The notes below the pieces were generated by a model, which saw nothing but the letters and a program-made list of their open reading frames with translations, was not told the DNA's origin and ran no database searches. Shown here one piece after another: positions 24,114 to 34,700 of a DNA stretch of 64,000 bases. This stretch comes from Hybos culiciformis (taxonomy: Eukaryota > Arthropoda > Insecta > Diptera > Hybotidae). The stretch spans positions 22,617,557-22,681,556 of the forward strand of contig OZ023273.1 in NCBI GenBank assembly GCA_964007475.1, read 5' to 3'. The translations under genes were made by a program, and so were the position numbers. Positions within the stretch are counted from its first letter, which is position 1; each line of letters begins with the position of its first letter.

Positions 24114-25552
24114 TTTCAAAATTTTATTATCCTGTAGGTTTTATTAATGTAATTTCCAAAAAAAAATTCTAAAAGGGAAACTATTGTTTCCTAGTCGTGT
24201 TTATATGGGAAAAAAAAAAATTTATATTTCAAAAAAGATTTACCTATTTTATTTTTTCTTATTAGTTCATTCAAACATGCGTTATTGTCATTGACCTTGA
24301 CTTACGAAGAAGTAATTTTATTCCTATATATTTAATTATATTTTTTTTTTTTTTTTGTGACTTAAGTGATTCGGTCTTTTTATGTTTTGTGACTTAAGTG
24401 ATTTGGTCTTTTTGTGTTTTGTGACTTAAGTGATTTGGTCTTTTTATGTTTTGTGACTTAAATGATTTGGTCTTTTTATGTTTTGTGACTTAAGTGATTT
24501 GGTCTTTTTATGTTTTGTGACTTAAGTGATTTGGTCTTTTTAAAAAAAAAAAATTGGCCATGAGTTTAGGGCGAGGCCTGTCGCCACCTTAATAATGCAA
24601 TAGCTGAAAATTTATTTGAAAATAATTAAATTTTGTACAATAATTTTGTACTTAATAAAGATTATTTAACGATCTATACAATAATAATTAATCCTCTAAT
24701 TATGTATTGAGAAATTAAAACGAAATCGATTTTCTCAATTAATGTGCACGATTATTGTTTTATTTCAATTTTAAAAAATTTTTTTCAAATATAAAATTCA
24801 AAACACATTTACGATTTTGTCAATCCAAAAAAAAATTTTCGATTTGGTTGAATTTAATTTTTTTCAATAAAAAATTTAAGTATCTCGAGAAAAAAAAAAA
24901 TTTTGCGATTCGATTGGGGCGAGGCTTGCGCCAATTAATAATTCGCTGAAATAAAATTTAACGATATACGAATATAATATGATAGTATTGTGTAAAGTAG
25001 TTTGATAAAAAAATTTTTTTGTTGTATATAGTTATATAAAAATATAGATGTAATTAATTTTCCTTAATATTTCCTTTTATTAAATAATATCTCAAATTTT
25101 CAAAAAAAAATAAACCAAGAATAGCAAATCCTTTTCGATTTGCCCACAACTATAATTTATAAAAGAAGGATTGTTTCAAACCAAAAAATTTTGGCTGTCG
25201 CTCCTTTTTATTTATTTTTTTTTTTTTTGATGATCAATTTTATATCAATTCTATTTATTGGAATAACCCAAATCAATTATTTTTATTTTGAATATTTTAC
25301 GTATTTTGGAAAAACTGATTCCATAATAATTTTTCTTTTTGAAATTGACTAATATTTTTGTTTTTTTTATATTAATAATATTTTTTCTTTATTTTAAATA
25401 AGTCTTATCATTTACGAATATTTATTTATGAGAAAAATTTTCTGCCCAAAATAAAATTATTGTTTTCGAAATAGATTGATTATCGATTATATTGCAAATC
25501 GTTTTGAATTGAGGCAAATTAAAATAATGACGTAAAAAACAAAAACTACTCA
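24114..25552 (-). other. Non-coding spacer where PR-RT-RH would be expected
   Basis: This 1.4-kb interval lies between the gag-like remnant and the integrase ORF. I could read no RT motif (no YxDD) in any frame. It is A-rich on the element's sense strand. It contains the 32-bp tandem array and two copies of a G+C-rich motif around GGGCGAGGC (24572-24610 and 24916-24950). Confidence 0.65.
24357..24543. repeat. 32-bp tandem repeat, six copies
   Basis: Units starting at 24357, 24389, 24421, 24453, 24485 and 24517 share GTGACTTAAGTGATTTGG followed by a T-rich half. They differ by single bases (TTCGG in the first, TTTTTGTG in the second, TTAAATG in the fourth). The array lies inside the LTR element, just upstream (in sense) of integrase. 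In several retroelements such arrays are enhancer or insulator blocks, but nothing here proves that role. Confidence 0.92.
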
Positions 25553-25684
25553 CTACTTGACGCAATTTACTTCCCTGTTGAAACCAATATCTGGATACTT
25601 TGCTGGTGTTGACCTAGATGCTCGCCTTTGTTGATTGTTGAATGATGGTGATGTTGACTGTTGACTGTTGCATAAATTAATTTA
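25553..25684 (-). pseudogene. Possible gag C-terminal remnant
   Basis: A short minus-strand frame ends at tandem stops near 25550-25555. It encodes about 42 residues rich in S, Q, N and R (including NNQQRRASRSTPAKYPDIG), a composition unlike the F/I/L/N/K noise around it and typical of basic Gag tails. An in-frame TAA lies just upstream, so it is either the end of a deleted gag or a spliced segment. It has no zinc knuckle. The assignment rests on composition and position only. Confidence 0.35.
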
Positions 25685-25995
25685 TTTTTATTATTATTTA
25701 TTAAAAATTTTCTTTACTAAACTTTCTTTCTCTTTAAAATTTTTTCTTGTTTTATTTTTCTGTGTTTTTTTTTCAAAATATCTTTTTATTTTATATTTAT
25801 TTTTTTTTTGATTATGGGCTTTTTTTTAATTTTCAAAAAAAAATTTTTTTGTTTTTTTTTTTTTTAAAAAATTGTTTAATTTTCAATTTTTGAGTTAAAA
25901 AAAAAGAATTCATTTTCTCACTTTTTCTGTTTTTATATAAAAAAATTTCTTTTATATGAATTTACATATAGGATCAAAATTATTGTATTTTTATT

Positions 25996-26199
25996 TTATT
26001 TATTTTCTGTTTGAACAATTTCTTTTTTTTGATTAAACTCAAAATTTCTATATTTTAATTCCTTAATATAGTCTTCAAAATCTACGGTATCTTCATCTTC
26101 GATACCTTCCAACTTTTTTGCTCCCTCTGAGTACAACGGAGTGAATGATGAAGTTGGTAAGTCTTCAACTTCGAGAGGGGTTATTTCTACAGGCTGCAT
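25996..26199 (-). CDS. Small acidic ORF in retroelement leader, 67 aa
   Basis: It starts at a true ATG (26199) and encodes 67 residues, acidic in the middle (GIEDEDTVDFEDYIKEL) with proline and serine near the N-terminus. It has no transmembrane segment and no motif I recognise. It follows the 75-residue membrane ORF by about 107 bp in the sense direction and precedes the gag remnant. The amino-acid mix is much less A/T-driven than the surrounding DNA would give by chance, which supports selection. Small leader ORFs of unknown role are known in the 412 element. It could also be the N-terminus of a truncated Gag. Confidence 0.5.
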   Translation of the reverse strand: MQPVEITPLEVEDLPTSSFTPLYSEGAKKLEGIEDEDTVDFEDYIKELKYRNFEFNQKKEIVQTENK

Positions 26200-26306
26200 G
26201 TTACCAAAAATGTTTTTACTATTTTGCTTTTATTTAAATTTTTTTATTTTTTAAATGTTCCTTTTTTTTGATGGAAAATTCTTTTGTTCTTTTTCCAATA
26301 AGGGGT

Positions 26307-26534
26307 CTACGCCAATGTGACCATAGACTGACCTTTATTGAAATATTTCTTTTTCGTGGCACTGTGCCACATTTTGTAAATTTTATACGCCGTTGACAAT
26401 ACCGACAGTATTGTCAAAATATAAAGCAATATTATAATGTCACTGTTTACGATGGAGGCTTGTTGCACCTCGAGTGTATTTACCACAGTGCCCGAATTTA
26501 CGGGGGCAATTTCTTTAGATTCTGTTTTACCCAT
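26307..26534 (-). CDS. Small N-myristoylation-type membrane ORF, 75 aa
   Basis: The first ATG in the frame is at 26534; upstream codons are reachable only through TTG. Starting there gives MGKTES, a canonical MGxxxS N-myristoylation signal. Residues 1-33 are polar, then about residues 34-55 (IIILLYILTILSVLSTAYKI) form one predicted transmembrane helix. A basic tail (KKKYFNKG) follows. A lipid-anchored or single-pass membrane microprotein is therefore likely, with the basic end cytosolic. It is the first ORF downstream of the 5' LTR. Its function is unknown; membrane targeting of Gag or particle assembly are possibilities. As far as I recall, similar short MG...TM proteins occur in insect retroelements, but I could not check that. 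Confidence 0.6.
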   Translation of the reverse strand: MGKTESKEIAPVNSGTVVNTLEVQQASIVNSDIIILLYILTILSVLSTAYKIYKMWHSATKKKYFNKGQSMVTLA

Positions 26535-26576
26535 TAAATAAAAATTTTCTTGTTCAACATTTATGAATTTGGCCAA

Positions 26577-27313
26577 AAATTTAAGAATTTTCTGTCTATA
26601 TTGTGTGGGATTTTTCCACTATTTTCTTATTTTTTTGAATAAAAAATTTATTTTGTGTTTTAAAATGTTTTTTGTTTTTAATTAATTGTTTTTTTTTTCT
26701 AATTTTTATTATTTGGATATTTCAATTGACAAAATTTAGCTATATTTTGTTTATTTTCCCAATAAAAAATTAAAACTTACGGTTTTCTGTTATTATTATT
26801 TTGCATTTTATTGTTTCAAAATTTACTGATTTTTATTTCTATCTGCCCAATTTTTTCTATCACTGTTTTTTTTTGTATTTTTTTTTAATTTAAAAAAAAA
26901 ATAAATGTTCTTTGGTCTTAATATTTTTTTCTATATTTAGTATTTTTTTTCTTTTTGGTCTTAAAAATTTTCATATATTTATTGTTATTTTTTTTTTTTA
27001 AAATACTCATTTTCAGTTTTATATTTAATTTACTTTTTCAATATTTTTTCAAACAAAAATTGCTTTATTTTTAATTTTCCCAAAAAAAAATTATTTTACT
27101 TTACTGTATTTTTTTTTTAATTTTTTTTCAAAACTTCACATTATTTAAAACTTTACTTTATTTTTTTTTTACAAAAATTTTCAAAAAAAAAACTTCACTT
27201 TATTTAAAACTTTATTTTTTTTTTATTCAATTAGAAAAATTATTTTATTACTTTACGATTTTTTTTTATTTGAAACAAACTTTATTTTATTTTAAATTAC
27301 TTTTTTTTTTTCA
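26577..27313 (-). other. 5' leader of LTR element 1
   Basis: About 0.7 kb between the primer site and the first small ORF. It is low-complexity (alternating T runs and TTATTT/ACTTTA words on the plus strand) and has no open frame. A loosely repeated word, CTTTA(C/T)TTTA, recurs near 27090-27300. Confidence 0.6.
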
Positions 27314-27329
27314 CCTGTCACGGTCGCCA
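27314..27329 (-). promoter_or_regulatory. Primer-binding site for tRNA-Arg
   Basis: Directly inside the 5' LTR the minus strand reads TGGCGACCGTGACAGG. Its plus-strand complement CCTGTCACGGTCGCCA equals the 3' end of insect tRNA-Arg plus CCA, as I remember the Drosophila gene. This is where minus-strand DNA synthesis would be primed. mdg1 and 412 are known to use tRNA-Arg. Confidence 0.85.
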
Positions 27330-27941
27330 TGTGATAATTTACACATGGGTCCTGTCACGGTCGCCATGTGATGCCTTTTCTTGGAGGCATTTCTAGTAAA
27401 ATAAAAACTAGTTAATTTAGATTTAAGAACTTTATTGTCTGACGTTAAAACTTAGAATGATCTTAATTAATTATGCTAATTAGTTTATATGTTATTTTTC
27501 TATGCATGCAAATTGCATGCATAGATCATAAAGAGAGAAACATAATGGAAAATGGACTGGAATATAAAATATTTAAGAGAGTTTTTAAGAGAGTGTTGGT
27601 ATGCACAAGTGCATACCAGAAAATTCATGTGTGGGAAAATATTTGGCTTGTTATATGAGATCCACTTGAATTAAATATTAACATAGATAATAATGATAAA
27701 ATATGTTTATGCAAACATATTTTATCGTTAGAAAATAAATTAAAGACAAGTTTTAATACTTGGAAATATTTGGATTTATAATTTGAAACTTTGTTCGGAA
27801 TTTAAAGTACAGTTGCGTTTAATGCAACATGTACAAAGTAATGGGTGTGCCAGGTAAGTATAAGACGTAAGTAGCAAGGATTAGGTACAAATGTACCACG
27901 GGGTGTACAAGGTAAGTAAGATTCGGTACGAATGTGCCACA
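27330..27941 (-). repeat. 5' LTR (right copy)
   Basis: Partner of the left LTR and the promoter-proximal copy in the element's own direction. Read on the minus strand it begins TGTGGCAC and ends TTATCACA. It contains an internal second copy of the tRNA-Arg primer sequence at 27351-27366, and the left LTR has the same at 20870-20885. The genomic TTAG that follows at 27942 matches the one before the left LTR. Confidence 0.95.
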
Positions 27942-30796
27942 TTAGTCTAACATATTTTTTATTTATCTTGAAGAAATTTTTAAGATTTTTAACAAATTTT
28001 AACAATAAATTTATTTATTTTTTTGCTAAAATTAATCTTGTTTATTTGAATTTTTTTATTTTTTTTTTTTTTTCAAGGATATAAATTTGCAATAAAGAAA
28101 ATATTTTCACATAACTATATCCAGGATTAAATATAATATAGAAATAAGATATATAGGTTTTATATGACATATGGAATTTTTGAAAATGTTTGAATATATT
28201 TGAAACTGAAAGTTAACTTATAATTTCGTCCGGGAGTTAGCTGCCGTTTAATAATTGATTTTTTGAACATAATTCGATTCCCGCAAGAAAATTTTATATT
28301 TTAAATGATTTATTAACTTCCAAGACTTTAACATTATTCTAATTGATAATGTTCAGCCGATTAAATGCATCGCTATAGCTGTGCTTTTTAACTGTTCTTT
28401 ATCGTAGCGTAAAACAAAAGTTCAATTAATTCATTAATAAAATTAATAAAAATTTCTTTGAAATAACTAATTCGATTAATTATTAAAAAAAAAAAGGAAA
28501 AAAGATATACATTTCATTTCAATAATAATTACCATAATATTCAATACTTTCAATTCAATCATTAAGAATTTTTCCTTTTCTATTGTGAAAATCAAATTGG
28601 AATGAAAATCTAGAAAACTTCTTTTTATTGTTAAGAAAAAGAACCTTTTTTATAATTAAATTTTTAGGACAAATTCCTGGAAAAAATGTTTTTTTCCGCA
28701 TAAAAGTCTTTTTTATATTTTTTTTTTTTTGTTGCATATCTATAAAAAAAACAAAATATCTTTTTTGACCCTAATTATATGCTTTTAATTATAGTTTGAA
28801 TATAATGTACCTAAATACATATATACAGTAGAGCTGCAAAAATAAATTTAATTCATAAAATGAGAACAAACATTTTTGCTTAATCAAAAAATTATAATTA
28901 TTTTCCGAAATTAAAAATAATTAAGGTATATTGAATTTCTCTTTTTGGTTACAATCAAATATTTTAGGACCTAATGTAAATTGCTAATTCTCGAGTAAAT
29001 GAAAGAGATATTTTATTCAGTTTTTTTAATTTAAAATTTTGAAAATAAAGTGCAATTTCGAAGATTATATAATAATTTTGATTTGCTTTATTTGTTTAAA
29101 AGAATTTTGTGATTTAAAATATGCCAGAATAAAATAATTTCGATTTTCTTAAACGCTTTAGTAAGTACTTTGCTTTATGAAATATGGGCAGGAATATATA
29201 AAAATCAAAGCGTTGCGAATGATTTGTACAATATGTACTGTAAGCATACACTTTAGATTGTTTCGACATAAAAATTTAAACAATAATTAAAAGATCCCAA
29301 AATATATGAAAGCTTAAAGTTTTTATATAAAAAAAAATTAATATAAGTAGTTAAGTACGTACTTTATTTTATATGAATTCGGTGAACAAAAAATTTTCGG
29401 TTTTTTTTTTTTGAGAAAGTTATGTCAACTTCTCACTTTATTATTATTATTTTTATTATAAAATATGTTTTAATATAAAACATCATAATATCTGTATATG
29501 GACTTGTACCAGTATTCATTTTCATTTTTACTTTCTTATTCCTATTTTACCTTAAAGCAATAATTTTCATCTTTTTATGTCAGACAAGTTGAATTATAGT
29601 TATGAAGAGTATATCCTTAATACCCATATGTGCCTTCGTTTTCCTACAGTTTTTTGTACCAAAAATATATTTATAATGTATTGTGTAATGTATATAAAAC
29701 CAATATACCAAAAAATGTGTAAGAATAAAATATTAAAACTCTGATTATTTAAAGTCAATTCTTATTGTAAGAAAAGTTCATGCATTTTATATGTAAATAT
29801 TTTAAAGTTAGGTACGTAGTTCGTTTATGTTTTAAGATTCGTCAGTATGTTACCAATAATGACCAAGTCCAAATACACACATGTTCTATTCAAGGAAAAA
29901 ATAATTTTTATTATTTTTTATTTCTGTGAAAAATTATCTTTGTACCGTATGATTAATTTTAAATTAAAATTTACGTACAAGTTAAGTTAGTATTTTGTAC
30001 TCGGATTCAATAAAATCAAAAAGAAAAAAAAAGTCCGGCGTTATTCAAATACTTATGAGTATTGTATACAATTTTTGAGTTTTATAATAAAAAAAAAGTT
30101 TGGAAACTTGTTTACTTTTAAAATATTTGTTTATGATAAGAAAGTTGTTCTTATTGTAAATGTATACCTTTTTTTGTCCTAAACAAATATGAGGATTTTT
30201 AACTTTAGTATTATGCTGTCAGAAAAAAGTTTTTATTTAAATTATAATTTTTTTACTAAATACTTAAAAATCAAAATTTCATTGTTTAGTATCATCTCTT
30301 TATTTCGTCACAATAGATTTATAGCATGTCATAGTTTTGAGGTATAAAATTTTCCTCGTTATTAAATTTAATCGTCTCCAAATTTAGTCGTTATTAATTT
30401 TGATCGTAATCCGAACTTTAGTACGTCCAAATTGTGTGCGGTCGAAGTATTACGTTCAAATTGCGAGGAAACAGAAATATGTAGGTAGATATATATTTTT
30501 TGACATGAAAACATTATTCATTTTCAACAAGAATTTACACCACAAGAAATCAAAACCATTTCTTCATAATACATTAATCGTTATTATATATATGATCCTA
30601 ACCTAAGCAGTTTATATAAATTAATTCTGATATTGTAAATATCTTAGCAACATTATTAATTGTTTGTCAGTTTAATTAACATATGTATACATAGATATGT
30701 ATGTGTAAATTAAATAAAAAATTTTTAATTAACTTACAAAGTTTTAATAAATTTAATTTGTTATACCAAAAGCAATAGTCAATTTAAATTATCAGC
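27942..30796. other. Gene-free AT-rich DNA
   Basis: It begins with the TTAG target duplicate of the LTR element. No gene was recognised. The stretch 28220-28410 is somewhat less A/T-biased (GTCCGGGAGTTAGCTGCCG near 28227) but no protein or RNA could be read from it. A 68-codon frame at 30400-30606 lacks splice or coding support. Confidence 0.5.
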
Positions 30797-31736
30797 ATGT
30801 TACAAAATTTTGTCTTATATCCTTTTAAATTTCTTTTCAAAGGTACGCATTTAAAAATACTATAAATTTATATTTTACTTATAGAAATTTTTAAAATAAG
30901 TTTATTTTTAAATTTTAGGTACTGATTTAAATTGCTGTAATCACTATTCAGCTTCAAATTTTTGTCCTAACAGGCGATTAACAATTAAAATTCCTAATGG
31001 TTATCCACATCAGATCGGCATAGTACCATATAATAGGAATATTAATACTAGTAGAAATACTATTGAAATTTTTCATAATAAAAATTATGTAAAATATTCA
31101 TCTGGAACTGGAATGGCAGTGAATTCTTTTCTTATGCCAAACAAAAAGGACTATGTTTTAACCCGAAATTGTAAAAATAAACATCATCAGAAAATTAAAC
31201 AAAATTACAGTAAAATTAAACGCAAAGGGTTTCCGATTTCCCGACCCAGTCAACCAAAATATGAAAGAACCAATATGACAATCGAAAATAAAAATGACAA
31301 AATAATTGAAGAAGCCCATAATAAGGGTCAAGCGAAAATGATAAGTAAAAATAATAAAAAATATATTAACGAAAATACTAATCACAATATTAGGAAAAAG
31401 AAAATTTCTTTAAAAAATGAAAATACATCCAAAATTTTATCTGAATTGCCGCAAAATCAAAAATTTTACTATCATTGGTTAGCTGTCAATAATCAATGGA
31501 TGAGTAAAAGCGCATTTGAAAATTTTATTCGCTATTTTGAATGCCAAATATTTAGAAATTGTTTAATAAAACCTTTGAGTTTCAGGAAACTTTTAAAAAT
31601 TTGGAATAATATGACTTTTCAGCAAAAGTTACCATTTTTATTCGAATCCTTTATAGCTAAAAGCACCCTAGAATATTCAACGCTGGATGAAAATATAAAA
31701 ACATTTTTGAATAATGAAAAAAAGAAAAAAAATTAA
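30797..31736 (+). CDS. Two-exon gene: basic protein with C-terminal HMG-box-like domain (candidate sperm chromatin protein)
   Basis: Exon 1 (30797-30842) starts at ATG and ends AAAG before GTACGC. A 76-bp intron (30843-30918) ends TTTTAAATTTTAG. Exon 2 (30919-31736) is in phase: the split glycine codon is G|GT. The product is 287 residues. The in-frame stop just 5' of the acceptor and the fully open 270 codons after it support the model. The last 207 residues hold about 42 K/R against 16 D/E by hand count, and there are several cysteines. Near residues 213-260 is a pattern F-x2-F-x3-F ... LLKIWNNM-x4-QKLPF, resembling the MST-HMG box of dipteran sperm nuclear proteins or a degenerate HMG box. 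If so, it would bind DNA in the nucleus, perhaps in spermatids. That role is inferred from composition and pattern. Upstream exons, or a different start, are possible. Confidence 0.6.
30843..30918 (+). other. Predicted 76-bp intron
   Basis: Donor AAG|GTACGC and acceptor TTTTAAATTTTAG|GT enclose a short AT-rich intron of a size common in insects. Joining the flanking exons keeps the frame open from the ATG at 30797 to the stop at 31734. The reading frame would otherwise hit stops inside the intron. Confidence 0.55.
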
Positions 31737-31789
31737 TAATTTAACACTTTGCAGAAGATATGTACGTACTTGTGATGATGAATTATAAA

Positions 31790-31795
31790 AATAAA
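31790..31795 (+). terminator. Polyadenylation signal AATAAA
   Basis: AATAAA lies 54 bp after the stop codon of the predicted HMG-box-like gene. The hexamer is frequent by chance in DNA of this composition, so it is supportive only through its position. Confidence 0.4.
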
Positions 31796-31796
31796 A

Positions 31797-34700
31797 AGTC
31801 TGATTAAAAATCAAATTTTGATTTAACTGATTGTTGATTTTTCTGTGGTACACATTTACCTGGACCAAATTTTATATCAAGTTGAAATTATTTTGTTTTC
31901 CAATTTCCTTAACATAAATTATCATATTATTAACATATTGGGACGAAAAGTTTTCGAATGTGCCCAAATTTAAACATTAGTCGTAATTTATTTTAGTCAT
32001 AACTTTATTATCAAACTTTATAATGAACTTTTTGAACCAAATAATGAAGATAGTCAGATTGCTTTGTAAAAGAAAAAATTAAATAAAATATTTTTATTCT
32101 CAACCTCAACCGCTAAGAATCGGAAAGTTTTTCTTTGAAAATATACCAATTATTTGATTTTGACCAAACTTTGATCAAACAAATGAATAAAAAAAATTAT
32201 TTCAAGACATCTAAAAGTATTTTATTTCTTTTGTATAGAAAATTTCGTAAAAGTTTCTTTTTTAATATTTGCGATATTGAGATTACCACAAAATCCCCCA
32301 CAACTTATAAGCTTATTCTATTGGTCAGGAGGATAAATATTTCGAAATAGTTAAAAATCAAATTGAAAATGTTACTATATAATTTGTAGGTGCTTGAAGG
32401 AGAAACTAATTCACAAATTTAATTTTTAATGATTCAGAGATTTCAACAATTTATTTTTACGTGAATTTAATAATGTAAATAGAAGCATAAAACTTTCTTA
32501 ATCGGGATTATTATTTTTGTATTCCAAAAATAAATCTCTTGGAAATAAAAAAATTCTAAATTATCAATAATTTTTTTGACATAAACATAATATAATTGAT
32601 TCCGAAAGTTGTTTTCCTTGAACAAAAGCATATTTACAAAAACATAAATTTATCAATAAAATTTGTGTTAATTTTAATACAGATATAGGTGAATTTATAT
32701 TTTTAATTTGTATTAGAATTATGAATTGTATAGAGTCGTGTTGTAATTATTCACTGAAGTGTTAATATCCTTGAAATAAAGTTTTTATTTTTAATTTTTG
32801 ATACCTTCTAAGGAAGAATTAAAAAATTACACATATAATACGTACTTAATTGTAATTTAGTATAATTATTTACAAAATTAATTAATTTTGATTAATTTGC
32901 AGTGTACAATTTGATTACAGTTCAATAATTTTTGTGTTTTCTTAAGTTTTATCTTTTTCTCAGACATAATTTTTTGTCATAAAAAAATATTAATTTAAAC
33001 ATGTATTATTTTTAAATATTTTTAATCAAATATCATTAATTTTTATATCAAGAAAATATATCTATTTATATTTTTATTATTTATATACGTAGAAAACACC
33101 TACCTACATAGTATACGAATATTTAAAAGATAAAATATTTACAGTATGAAAAATTTACATTTTAATCAATATTGAATTTAAAACTTGAACATTTTTATAG
33201 GAATTCGATAATTTATTGTAGCAAAAGTTTTTTTTTCTAGGCTTTGAACTATGAGATTATATTGACATTCGCGTATGATGATGTCGTTAACAGTAAGTTA
33301 TGAGCCATTTTGAACTGCTATTTGTAATTAATCTTTTTCATTGTTTCTGTAAAGTAAAAAAATGCTATAATTTTCTGAAAATTTTTAAGAGCGCAAATCA
33401 AGTATATAATGTATGTAATGTATGTGCAAGTATATAATGTATGTGAAGGTTCATTCGCGTATGGACATTTTTTTTATAGAAAAAAAAAACTACAATAGCC
33501 ACAATAAATTGTTTCCACTTCATTACAAATTGTGATTGATGATTTTGTGGTTTTTACAGGTGTATTTGTTAAAATGAATTACTCTGCAGTATATAAAATA
33601 AATGATAAATGACATTTTTAATCATAAAAATAAATAACAGGTCGTCGTCGTGAGCATATTTTTAATATGTTCTTTCTAGCAAAAAAAAAAAAAACATTTT
33701 TCGCCTTCAGATATTTCCACGCAACATTGGGACAAAAAAATCTCAAGAGACGTATATTTTATATACCTACCATCGAATTTCTCGTAAAAACAAACCTACT
33801 ACATATTTTTATTATTTGTGAAACTAATGCCGTTAGTAAATACTTAAATAAAATGAAAAGAAAAATTTTCTACAAAAACGGACTGAAAGAGAAGAAAATT
33901 CTTAACGGGGGCATATTTCTTAAAGAAAATCTTCATTGACTTCAAGCAAAAAATAATATTAAAATAAAAAAAATAATATATAAGAAAATAATATCTTTTA
34001 TCTTTCCAAAACCTTTTCTATTAAGCAAAAATCAATAAATAATTACTAAAAACCTTTAAATTTAAACCAACCAAAAAAATAAAATAAAATAAAAAAGTTA
34101 TCATTTTTATTTATTCTTTTCATAAATTTTCTCCTTTTTATTCGTGCAAAAAAAAAAAAGAAGGGAAATAATAATATTTGTTAGCCACGTATTTTATCCT
34201 GGAATTATTTATATAAAATAAACTCTTTTATTGTTCATCGAAGTGTAATGCAAGTTTTATGCTTTTGTAATGCAAAAACCCTGAATAGATTATTTTTCTT
34301 TTTATATATGAAAATTTCAACATTGTTGTTGAAATGTATCTTTAAGGATTCTGTTACCACCAAAAGAATTTATGACTCAAGTTTTATTTTTACAATATAA
34401 ATTAACAAAATCTTATAATTCTTGAAAAAAAAAAAGTTAATCTGTTTATCTTTTAATGATACTTCCGCTAACGGGAATAGTAGCTCCAGCATGCTTATCT
34501 CTATATAAAGAATTCGTTATTTAATTAAATTCAGTATTCAGTATTCAGTATTCAGGAAGTCAAATATTTCTGACAGAACAGTGCCAATATTAAATTAAAA
34601 CGAACCTTAAAAAATAATAAAAAAAAACTCAAGGTTCGGATCCTAAATTTTGTAATACTCGGAAAAACATAGGTAGTACCGTATATAATTAACGTGTTGA

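Larger units (their letters stand above)
20849..27941 (-). mobile_element. Ty3/gypsy LTR retrotransposon, mdg1/412-like, RT-deleted
   Basis: Two 612-bp LTRs (20849-21460 and 27330-27941) flank 5.9 kb. The 4-bp sequence TTAG lies just outside each end (20845-20848 and 27942-27945). The element reads on the minus strand, so the 5' LTR is on the right. Signals in sense order are a tRNA-Arg primer site, two small ORFs, a gag-like remnant, a 32-bp repeat array, an integrase ORF and a polypurine tract. The tRNA-Arg primer and short ORFs ahead of gag recall the mdg1/412 lineage. No protease, reverse transcriptase or RNase H is visible, and the gap between gag remnant and integrase (1.4 kb) is too short to hold them. 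By eye the LTRs differ at only about two positions, which implies a recent insertion that was mobilised in trans. Confidence 0.88.

Noticed and set aside
23123..24147. Plus-strand frames of 61-110 codons opposite the integrase ORF
   Set aside because: They are antisense shadows of the integrase coding sequence.
31158..31385. 75-codon minus-strand frame
   Set aside because: Antisense shadow of exon 2 of the predicted HMG-box-like gene.
33667..33939. 90-codon plus-strand frame as a gene
   Set aside because: It starts in a poly(A) run, is K/F/I-rich and has no motif, signal or splice context. Length is within chance expectation for the region.
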